From: Halanaerobiales bacterium
GTDB lineage: Bacteria > Bacillota_F > Halanaerobiia > Halanaerobiales > DTU029
Assembly: GCA_016278415.1 (NCBI GenBank)
Contig: JADQBV010000423.1
Coordinates: forward strand, 1 to 18,681
DNA length: 18,681 nt
Direction: 5' to 3'
Each line of letters opens with the position of its first letter. The first letter of the stretch is position 1. Below the pieces are notes generated by a model, which saw nothing but the letters and a program-made list of their open reading frames with translations, was not told where the DNA came from and searched no databases. This document shows positions 7,901-13,849 of this stretch, in pieces. Made by a program: the position numbers and the translations under genes.

Positions 7901-8525
7901 TTCCCAGTCCAGTCCAGATATATTAATAGAGGGTTGTCTGGCTGAAGGTAGTGTGAGTGGCTTAAACCAGGTTGGTGGGTTAATAGGCCATGTAACCGAA
8001 AACTATGGTACTCAGACTATCCAGACCTCTTCAGCCAGTGGAACAGTATCAGGCGATACAAATGTCGGTGGTTTAATCGGGAAGGTTGTAAGTACTACTG
8101 TCAGCAAATGTTCGACAACCAGTAATGTTAATGCTACAGGTTCTTATGTTGGAGGCTTTGCCGGATATAATGAATATTCCAATATAGATAATAGTTATGC
8201 TCGGGGAGGAGTAAATGGGGCTGATTATGTAGGCGGTTTTGCCGGGTATTCTGAAGGGGGATCATCCTGTCTTTTAACAAACAGCTATTCTACTGGTTCG
8301 GTAACAACTCTCGGTTCAACTAAAGGGGGCTTCCTAGGTTATAATAATGGGGTTATAATCAGCAGTTACTATGATACTCAGACTTCTGGATGCACCGATT
8401 CTGATAAGGGAACACCTGAAACTACCGCTAACATGAAGTTGCAGGCTACCTTTATCGATTGGGACTTCGCCACCATCTGGGCAATTGATGGTACTACTAA
8501 TGACGGATATCCTTATTTAAGGTAA
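4965..8525 (+). CDS. large lipoprotein with SbsA-like Ig repeats and a GLUG-repeat β-helix
   Basis: Secreted, lipid-anchored surface protein of 1186 residues with unknown ligand. The chosen ATG (4965) has GGGGAG at 4951–4956; an in-frame TTG at 4935 would place the ribosome site inside the gene. A lipoprotein signal peptide ends in the lipobox SMVGC (Cys26). Domains in order: a carboxypeptidase-regulatory-like domain (about 37–120, SGTVLDNQDNPINGV); four Big_5/SbsA Ig-like domains of about 105 residues (about 125–545, each with VSIEFNQDV- or NPVISFDD-like and SWSFT strands); an invasin-like Ig domain (about 549–645); and 12 GLUG-type motifs (VGGLIG and variants, about 660–1130) predicted to form a right-handed β-helix. 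The end, WDFATIWAIDGTTNDGYPYLR, is typical of GLUG proteins. Domain content suggests adhesion or glycan/surface binding. Probably controlled by the direct repeats upstream. Confidence 0.88.
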   Translation: MKNKSLVGKISVLILSLLVIASMVGCGNDSVNDNEVETYSVSGTVLDNQDNPINGVTLLIAGSSIDNFSIDIVDNGNWSATELKGEVVITPAKEDWGFDPTEITVTKEDDGRENIYFIGQEIIHPGPANMTPVGDAVGVEPDAQVSIEFNQDVTELDLSGLTITTDSGSTILAGVSGSLTERTISITHDDFEFSKNYTITIPASAVENADSIGNSEISWSFTIRDAVTAPGVINLTPGENAIDVERDASVSIEFNQDVTEVDLSGVSITPDGGSELSDISANLSGITLTIDHTANFNYGVTYTVMVPAGAVENNDGVANELISWSFTTRTATAPPTVSTLIPVDSSPAVEPDAQVSIEFNQDVTAVDLSGISITTDSGSTVVAGVGSSLTDRTISIVHDDFEYSKIYTVIIPASAVENADSIVNSEISWSFTVRDALPVPEPVSLDPQDGATGVAVNKNPVISFDDTVSLNSSFHYFNGNIEISDQDGNIYQVTSVSQNPLAIEIGHSTQTFPFNSTITVNIAANLVLNEDGIGNESFSWSFTTEQERAASIEYISKPVNGTAGEVLPAGNGGNPTVRVLNQLGQPMAGVPVTVVAKTLIDQNNYPEVNFDSGTTTLNTSATGEACFDDLVLNEGTNYFLSFNSGSVELPTVDTQYYYYDYFNMGFAGSGTEVAPYLIHNIYGLRMIRDNLAADYRLENDINAAGTQSWNNGQGWYQLGYYSTPFTGILDGNNYSINGLYSNDTGLFYYLEGTVRDLKISNADFTSSSTTGILAAYARGASIDNVSVSGTVGGGSYVGGLIGSAYNSDSGQITNIINCQADVTVTASIGMAGGLVGVMNEGEVDNCSSSGTIEGPTQLGGLVGQTGAIITNSSSDVDVICTGDYAGGLTGESRGYSGGYLSNCTASGDVSGQSNVGGLSGSISSNSITDCTASGNVTTSGARVGGLIGRMFGANQVSNSTASGVVSGSNNVGGLIGYIDSQSSPDILIEGCLAEGSVSGLNQVGGLIGHVTENYGTQTIQTSSASGTVSGDTNVGGLIGKVVSTTVSKCSTTSNVNATGSYVGGFAGYNEYSNIDNSYARGGVNGADYVGGFAGYSEGGSSCLLTNSYSTGSVTTLGSTKGGFLGYNNGVIISSYYDTQTSGCTDSDKGTPETTANMKLQATFIDWDFATIWAIDGTTNDGYPYLR
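5338..6282 (+). repeat. three tandem 315-bp Ig-domain repeats within the GLUG lipoprotein gene
   Basis: The block TCAATAGAGTTTAATCAGGA begins at 5400, 5715 and 6030, a period of exactly 315 bp (105 codons). Units 1 and 3 are most alike at DNA level, also sharing a long near-identical stretch near 5571–5630 and 6201–6260; unit 2 is more divergent. This implies intragenic duplication or conversion. The fourth Ig domain (about 6283–6600) no longer matches at DNA level. Confidence 0.85.
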
Positions 8526-8533
8526 TTACTGTT

Positions 8534-8569
8534 TATATGCTCTTCATTAACTTAGGTGGAGAGCGTATA
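8534..8569 (+). other. RNA hairpin between the two lipoprotein genes
   Basis: A stem of about 10 bp (8534–8543 with 8560–8569, one G·U) has a 16-nt loop. It lacks a following U tract, so it is not a standard terminator. It may affect mRNA processing or stability and so the relative output of the two genes. No promoter was recognised for the second gene in the 132-nt gap. Confidence 0.4.
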
Positions 8570-8657
8570 TGATTAAACTTGTTTATATTACCAACTTTGT
8601 ATCTAAAGTTAAAAGCTCTGTGACTGTTAATAAACTGAAATAGGGGGTAAAAAGAAA

Positions 8658-11195
8658 ATGTCTAGCAAAAATATTGTAGGGGTATTATTGATAGTATTTT
8701 TAATTGTCATTCTGACAGCCTGCGGAAGCGATTCTGAAAAGGCCAACAAGCAGTTTAATCTTTCTATAACAACCGAGGGTGAAGGAAGTGTAGAACCTGA
8801 AGAAGGGATATATGAATATGAGGAGGGGACAGTGGTTTCTCTCAGTACTACAACTGACACGACCAGTGGCTGGTATTTCAGTTCATGGGGAGGTCCTGAT
8901 GGTAGTGAGGTAGCTGAGAATAAGATCCTGATGGATAGGGATAAGGTTATCAAAGGGATTTTCTTGCAGTCAGACTATGAAATGAATGTAAATATTACAC
9001 CAGAAGGAGCTGGAACAGTAGATAAGGTAATCTTACCATCTGTTCAGAACATAGGTTATGGGGAAACAGTACGCTTGACAGCTGAACCGAACTCTGGTTT
9101 TGTTTTCGATCATTGGGAGGAGGAAGGTGAGCTGGATGGCTCAGTTGCTAACCCAGCTGTAATGACTATGGCTGGAGATAAGGATGTAACTGCAGTTTTT
9201 GTACAGTCGGATTATTCTCTTAATATAACAGCAGAGAATGGTACAGTAGCAAAAGACCCTGATCAAGCAGGGTATAGATACGCTGAAATAGTTAGTCTTC
9301 AGGCTAGTCCAGATGAAGGTTATATCTTTGACCACTGGGAAGGGGACATTATAGGTAATGCTAATCCTGTTGAAATTACTATGGATGAATCAAAGGAAAT
9401 TAAAGCTACTTTTGTCAAGGAAAGGTATGATCTCAATGTAAGTATAGGACCTGATGACAGCAGTGGAGATATTTTGCTGGCTGTTAAAGAAGACCTGGGG
9501 ATGGAGTATGGACAAATATTAACTCTGACAGCTGTTTCCGAAACAGGTTATGTCTTTGACCACTGGGAGGGAGATTTAAGTGGTGATAATAATCCAGTAG
9601 ACTTAACTATGGATATGAATAAAAGTGTAAGGGCTGTATTTAGGAAAGAAGAATATGGGCTAAACACATCGGTATTTCCAGTAGATAGTGGTAGTATCAA
9701 CAAAGACCCTGACAAAATTGTGTATGGACATGGAGAGGTGGTCAATATTACAGCAACCCCGGTAACAGGTTATCTCTTTGATCACTGGGAAGGTAATTTA
9801 TCTTCAGAGGCAGACCCAGCTGATAACCTACAGCAGATAACAATGGATAGTGACAAAGACTTAACAGCGATTTTTGTCAGGAAAGAGTATGGTCTGACAG
9901 TTACAGCATCACCTGTTGAGGGTGGGACAGTAGATAAGGTAATCTTACCATCTGTTCAGAACATAGGTTATGGGGAAACAGTACGCTTGACAGCTGAACC
10001 AAACTCCGGTTATGTTTTCGATCACTGGGAAGGGGAAGGTGAGCTAAATGGTTCAGTTGCTAACCCGGTTGTAGTGACTATGGCTGAAGATAAAGATGTA
10101 ACTGCAGTTTTTGCCCGGCAAATTTCCGGTAGGATAGTGAATACTATTACCCAGTCAGGTATTGAAGGAATAACAATAAACTTCAGTGATGGTAGTTCAA
10201 CTATTACTGATAGTCAGGGATACTGGACAAAAAATGGCATATCTGTAGCTGGAACAATTACAGTAACTCCAGAAGTCCCAGCAGAGTGTTATGGACCAAT
10301 CTTTACACCAGAAGTGCAGGAGGTTAGCTGGCTTAGTAGTGAAAAGGTTGATTTTACATTTGTGGGATATACACTTAAGGAAATATGGGAAGATAATGAT
10401 GTTTCTCCTTATGGAATAGCAATTGACAATTCGGGTTATGTCTATATATCCAATTACACTGGTGGTCAGATAAAGAAGTTTGATAGTACAGGCGTTTTAA
10501 TAGATACCTGGAGTGGATATAATTATCCCCGGGGAATAGCAGTAGATGATTTGGGTAACATATATATGTATGCTGGTAATGATGTTCATAAATATAATGG
10601 GAGTCAGTGGAGTACCCTTATTAGTGATATTACCAAAGATGGTTATGATGTATTTGTTCACGACATAGCAATAGATGACAGAGATGGTGGCATATATTTA
10701 TCTAGTGGCAATGGAGATGTAGGATATAAATATAATAGTGAGGGTAGTTTTGTCGAAGAATGGATAGATTCCTCTGCTGGTGGAATAGCAATTGATGACT
10801 CGGGGAATATTTATATGGTTGATTATGATGCTGCTAATAGTGGCTTATATAAGCTTTCTAATAATTATTATGGGGTTGTTTATTTTAAGCAAGGTCTTTC
10901 ACCTTATCAAGGTTCTCCTGGCGCAGAATTTTGTACAGGTGTAGCATTAGATAGTTATGGTAATATCTATATGTCTTATGCCGCTGGTAAAGATTATAAT
11001 TGGATAAACAGGGATGGGCAGATGATACATGTACTTGCTAATGATGGCAATATATTAACAAAATGGGGTATCTATGGTTCTAAACCTGGAGAGCTTGGTA
11101 AATTATACGGCGGGGTGGCAGTCGATGAATCCGGGAATATATATGTAGCTGATAATGAAAACAGCAGAATACAGATATTTGCACCTGTGGAATAG
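8658..11195 (+). CDS. lipoprotein with InlB-B-like repeats and NHL β-propeller
   Basis: Lipid-anchored surface protein of 845 residues. The ATG is preceded by GGGGG at 8643–8647. The signal peptide ends in the lipobox LTAC (Cys22). Residues about 33–487 form six divergent InlB-B/Flg_new-type repeats with the signature GY.FDHWEG; the first is degenerate (FSSWGG). Residues about 488–569 form a carboxypeptidase-regulatory-like domain (SGRIVNTITQSGIEGITINF) similar in layout to the N-terminal domain of the preceding lipoprotein. Residues about 571–845 form a roughly six-bladed NHL β-propeller with blades such as GGIAIDDSGNIYMVD and GGVAVDESGNIYVAD. No catalytic residues are evident, so a binding or scaffold role is likely. 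It probably shares the upstream transcript and is followed by a strong hairpin. Confidence 0.88.
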   Translation: MSSKNIVGVLLIVFLIVILTACGSDSEKANKQFNLSITTEGEGSVEPEEGIYEYEEGTVVSLSTTTDTTSGWYFSSWGGPDGSEVAENKILMDRDKVIKGIFLQSDYEMNVNITPEGAGTVDKVILPSVQNIGYGETVRLTAEPNSGFVFDHWEEEGELDGSVANPAVMTMAGDKDVTAVFVQSDYSLNITAENGTVAKDPDQAGYRYAEIVSLQASPDEGYIFDHWEGDIIGNANPVEITMDESKEIKATFVKERYDLNVSIGPDDSSGDILLAVKEDLGMEYGQILTLTAVSETGYVFDHWEGDLSGDNNPVDLTMDMNKSVRAVFRKEEYGLNTSVFPVDSGSINKDPDKIVYGHGEVVNITATPVTGYLFDHWEGNLSSEADPADNLQQITMDSDKDLTAIFVRKEYGLTVTASPVEGGTVDKVILPSVQNIGYGETVRLTAEPNSGYVFDHWEGEGELNGSVANPVVVTMAEDKDVTAVFARQISGRIVNTITQSGIEGITINFSDGSSTITDSQGYWTKNGISVAGTITVTPEVPAECYGPIFTPEVQEVSWLSSEKVDFTFVGYTLKEIWEDNDVSPYGIAIDNSGYVYISNYTGGQIKKFDSTGVLIDTWSGYNYPRGIAVDDLGNIYMYAGNDVHKYNGSQWSTLISDITKDGYDVFVHDIAIDDRDGGIYLSSGNGDVGYKYNSEGSFVEEWIDSSAGGIAIDDSGNIYMVDYDAANSGLYKLSNNYYGVVYFKQGLSPYQGSPGAEFCTGVALDSYGNIYMSYAAGKDYNWINRDGQMIHVLANDGNILTKWGIYGSKPGELGKLYGGVAVDESGNIYVADNENSRIQIFAPVE
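9015..9088 (+). repeat. perfect 74-bp direct repeat, copy 1
   Basis: This is identical over all 74 bp to 9927–10000, and the flanking bases are also very similar. It encodes the same part of InlB-like repeats 2 and 6 (TVDKVILPSVQNIGYGETV). The offset of 912 bp is 304 codons, so recombination would delete or duplicate in frame. Confidence 0.95.
9927..10000 (+). repeat. perfect 74-bp direct repeat, copy 2
   Basis: Second copy of the repeat at 9015–9088. The four intervening repeats are far more divergent, which points to recent conversion or duplication rather than ancestral similarity. Confidence 0.95.
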
Positions 11196-11215
11196 GTTAA
11201 ATTAATTGTTGTTTG

Positions 11216-11254
11216 CTTCTCTGTCCCCTTTAAGTAGAGGGGGCAGAGGGGTTT
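11216..11254 (+). terminator. GC-rich hairpin terminator after the NHL lipoprotein
   Basis: Arms 11216–11229 and 11238–11251 form a 14-bp stem with a few G·U pairs and an 8-nt loop. Only three T follow directly, so termination may be partial, leaving read-through into the second kinase gene possible. Confidence 0.65.
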
Positions 11255-11388
11255 ATGACATACTTTAGAATTACTTTGTTAAAAAGATATAGTTAAAATA
11301 CTTTTAGACAAATATACTGTTAGCATAGGTTTTATTTGGGGGGGCTATTATCATCTTAATTATCAGTATCTTTTTTACGGTAGTTTTA

Positions 11389-12138
11389 TTGATCATTTAT
11401 TATAATAAATATCAGAGTGAGAAGGTAAAGGCAGAGAAATATGCCAGGGATATTGAGGAAAGCTATCAACAGCGGCTATATTATATGGAGAACCTGAAGC
11501 AGCTTATCAATAAGTTGAAGGTAGAAAGGGATGATTTTAGTCAGCAGTTAGGTTTTATCTATGGCTTGCTGAAACAAGATGAAACTACTGCAGCTTGTGA
11601 GAGTACTGGGAAAGTACTTGAGAGAGTTGAAGATTGTCATAATATAGTTAAGATACCTTATCCAATCATTGCAGTTATGTTGAATTATAAGTTGGTAGTC
11701 GCTAGAGAAGAAGGAATAGAATTAAGATTAAATGTTAAGATTCCTGAAGAACTGAAAGTGGATGAATATGAGCTTATTATAATCTTGGGAAATCTGCTGG
11801 ATAATGCTGTCAAGGCCTGTCGTAAAATAGAAGACAGGAACCGGTATCTAGATTTGAGTATTAGATATAAACAGGAGTATTTAGTAATTATAGTAGAGAA
11901 CCCGGTAATAGAAAGTCAGCCTGGAAAAGAACCATTAAAACAAAATAGAGGAAATCACATTATTTATGACATTGAGAATAAAGAAAATTTTGATGATAAG
12001 GTAGGTTATAGTGATCAAGAAAATTATCTATTTGGCCTGAGTAATATAGAATATTTGCTTAATAAACATAATGGCATTATGAAGATTGAAGAGGAAAATG
12101 ACGTTTTTAAAGTAGATATTGCTCTGCTTACAATCTGA
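11389..12138 (+). CDS. shortened GHKL kinase paralogue lacking the phospho-acceptor histidine
   Basis: Paralogue of the cytoplasmic half of the kinase at 3254–4501, with close matches throughout (YQQRLYYMENLKQLINKL against YQQQLYYMENLEQLIYKL; IILGNLLDNAV in both). The H-box RHDFNHHLG is RDDFSQQLG here: the phospho-acceptor His is Asp (codon 11530–11532), and both following His are Gln. The N-box Glu is Lys (NAVKAC), and the G-box begins LFGLSN instead of GFGIDN. A ~19-residue insertion precedes the G-box. The TTG start at 11389 has no good ribosome site. The frame stays open back to 11329 and encodes a strongly hydrophobic helix (GGAIIIILIISIFFTVVLL), so translation may start at a non-AUG codon near 11347–11353, just after a G7 run (11338–11344). 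I infer a single-pass, kinase-dead partner or decoy of the full kinase, or a decaying copy. Confidence 0.75.
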   Translation: MIIYYNKYQSEKVKAEKYARDIEESYQQRLYYMENLKQLINKLKVERDDFSQQLGFIYGLLKQDETTAACESTGKVLERVEDCHNIVKIPYPIIAVMLNYKLVVAREEGIELRLNVKIPEELKVDEYELIIILGNLLDNAVKACRKIEDRNRYLDLSIRYKQEYLVIIVENPVIESQPGKEPLKQNRGNHIIYDIENKENFDDKVGYSDQENYLFGLSNIEYLLNKHNGIMKIEEENDVFKVDIALLTI

Positions 12139-12346
12139 TCCATTAAAATTTTAGGTTTTCTAATTACTAATTCATAAATTTATTTAGGCTTTGCATTGAG
12201 TACAATTTACACTTTTTCCTAATCTTACCTAAAGGAAATCACCTTAATAAAAAGAAGCTATAATTATTGGATATAGAATTCTGGTATATCTAAAATTACT
12301 TTGTCAAATCAAGCTATTATGGTAATAGAGAGGAAAAGGATTAATA

Positions 12347-13150
12347 ATGACAAAACTTACATCATCTAAATTAGTTTTAATACTTATTACAATTCTTCTA
12401 CTATCTAACAGTATATTCTCTACAACGGTATTGGCTGACTCCAGAGATCTTTTTAGTAAAGAGAATTTTGTTAATCTGGCTAAAGGGGTTGCCGCTATAT
12501 ATTTGTTAAGTAGGGTTAGTTCTCTAGTTACAGAAGTTAATGACTCTCAATCAACTGTGATCAATCAAAAACCGGTAGATTCTCGAGTGTTATCTCAAAT
12601 GAATGGTAAAGTAATACTCCTTGATCCTGGTCATGGTGGTAGTGATCCAGGAGCAGTTGGCCCAGGTGGGTTGAAGGAAAAGGATGTAAATCTGGATATT
12701 GCATTACAGGTTTACCAACTATTAAAGGCCAATACTAATGCTCGGGTGTATATAACCAGGGATAGTGACAGGTTTGTTTCATTAAATCAAAGGACAGCTA
12801 TGGCCAATAATTTAGCTGCAGATACCTTTATTAGTTTTCATATTAATGGGTCCGAAAATGGAAGCGAGAGGGGTATTGAAACATATGCCCACTATAATTC
12901 TCCAAAGAGTGCCTGGGCCCTGGGTTGGTATATTCAAGATAGTCTTGTAAAAGAGTTAGGATTAATTGATCGGGGGTTAAAGGCAGATAATTTTCATGTT
13001 GTGAGAGAGACTAATATGGATTCTGTTCTTTTGGAAATTGGTTTTATAACAGATTCTACGGAAGAAAGTCTACTAAGACAAAGTAGTACAAGGAAAAGAG
13101 CTGCTACAGCAGTTTATAACGGGATACTTAGTTATTATAGTAAATTATAA
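12347..13150 (+). CDS. secreted N-acetylmuramoyl-L-alanine amidase (Amidase_3)
   Basis: Zinc-dependent cell-wall hydrolase that cuts the bond between N-acetylmuramic acid and the stem peptide. A Sec signal peptide (residues 1–30, ending VLA) is followed by a ~55-residue linker with a hydrophobic stretch (LAKGVAAIYLLSRV). The Amidase_3 catalytic domain covers about residues 88–266. Zinc ligands visible are H96 (LLDPGHGG), E111 (GLKEKDVN) and H165 (FISFHIN); the catalytic Glu is E230 (VLLEIGFITD). The domain is complete, 267 residues overall, with no extra cell-wall-binding repeats. The ATG has an AGGAAAAGGA-type ribosome site about 5 nt upstream. It stands alone: the gap before it (12139–12346) shows a possible −10 box TATAAT at 12259–12264 without a clear −35. 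Its role could be peptidoglycan turnover or sporulation/germination (CwlD-like); the specific subfamily is not resolved. Confidence 0.93.
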   Translation: MTKLTSSKLVLILITILLLSNSIFSTTVLADSRDLFSKENFVNLAKGVAAIYLLSRVSSLVTEVNDSQSTVINQKPVDSRVLSQMNGKVILLDPGHGGSDPGAVGPGGLKEKDVNLDIALQVYQLLKANTNARVYITRDSDRFVSLNQRTAMANNLAADTFISFHINGSENGSERGIETYAHYNSPKSAWALGWYIQDSLVKELGLIDRGLKADNFHVVRETNMDSVLLEIGFITDSTEESLLRQSSTRKRAATAVYNGILSYYSKL

Positions 13151-13371
13151 GTACAATCCATATCTTCAAATTAAAATATAGTTTTTTTGCTAGATTGACT
13201 TTACAAATTATTGTATAAAGTATATATTATATATAAGAGAAAATTTGAAAGTATAGAATTGTCATTAAGTTATAAATAACTGTGACAATGGTTTTATAAA
13301 GATTATCTTCAAATGCAGCTTTTTCTAATATAAAAATATAATAAATTTTTTATAGCTTGATTGAAATACTA
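13151..13371. other. non-coding region upstream of the cysteine T-box
   Basis: AT-rich with no gene seen. It contains the candidate promoter at 13200–13228 and a 7-bp inverted repeat (ATTGTCA at 13258–13264, TGACAAT at 13283–13289) with an 18-nt spacer, which could be an operator or a hairpin in a long leader. Confidence 0.45.
13200..13228 (+). promoter_or_regulatory. candidate promoter for the T-box/cysS transcript
   Basis: TTTACA (13200–13205) and TATATT (13223–13228) are separated by 17 bp; a TTGACT overlaps at 13195–13200. It would give a leader of about 600 nt, longer than usual, so a closer promoter is possible (TATAAT at 13337–13342 has no clear −35). Confidence 0.4.
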
Positions 13372-13714
13372 TGATGGGAAGAGAGGATAAAACCGCTATT
13401 AGAAGAGAGGATTATCAGTGGCTGAAAGTAATTCATAGTTGGTTTATTCGTATGCATCCCTGAGTTTAACCCTTGAAAACCTATTTTAACTTTTGCATAG
13501 TGTCGGTTTTTATAGTATCTATAGTAGGGGGTTACGGTTATACCGTTATCATTAAATGAGTGGGTTATATGTCCATAGTTTCTGGAGCAATAGTGGCTCT
13601 CAGGATTATTAGATTACACAAATTTAGATGATAGAGATCTGATTTATGGAATTAACCAACCAGAGTGGAACCGCGAACCTTCGTCTCTGTATTTTAGAGA
13701 CGAGGGTTTTGTTT
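13372..13714 (+). promoter_or_regulatory. T-box riboswitch, cysteine-specific, upstream of cysS
   Basis: Leader RNA that senses uncharged tRNA-Cys and prevents termination. The T-box sequence AGAGTGGAACCGCGA is at 13662–13676 (consensus AGGGTGGNACCGCG). Stem I elements are visible: an AGAGAG bulge near 13404, an apical GTGG near 13418, and the specifier TGC (Cys) at 13453–13455 followed by A and CCCTGAG. The UGC codon agrees with the downstream cysteinyl-tRNA synthetase. A terminator at 13676–13714 competes with the antiterminator. Boundaries of stem I are approximate. Confidence 0.9.
13676..13714 (+). terminator. T-box-controlled terminator
   Basis: A 13-bp stem (13676–13688 with 13696–13708, one G·U) with a 7-nt loop, followed by TTGTTT. 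Its 5' arm overlaps the last base of the T-box sequence, so forming the antiterminator with uncharged tRNA would disrupt it. Confidence 0.9.
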
Positions 13715-13849
13715 GTAAAATGGAGGTTCATAGATCTTGGAGAATGGTGCCAGGGCGAATAATGTAGGCTATATACTCTAGTCAAAGTTTTTATAAATAC
13801 GTAACTAAATTATTTTTTAAAAGACTATTTAGGGAAAGGGGCGTTAAGT

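Noticed and set aside
8627..8953. Minus-strand open frame of 108 codons over the start of the InlB/NHL lipoprotein
   Set aside because: It overlaps the signal peptide region of the real gene in antisense; its hydrophobic, Ser-rich content mirrors the opposite strand.
13371..13463. Short plus-strand frame of about 30 codons starting ATG-ATG
   Set aside because: It lies over T-box stem I and the specifier, lacks a ribosome binding site, and is better explained by the RNA structure.
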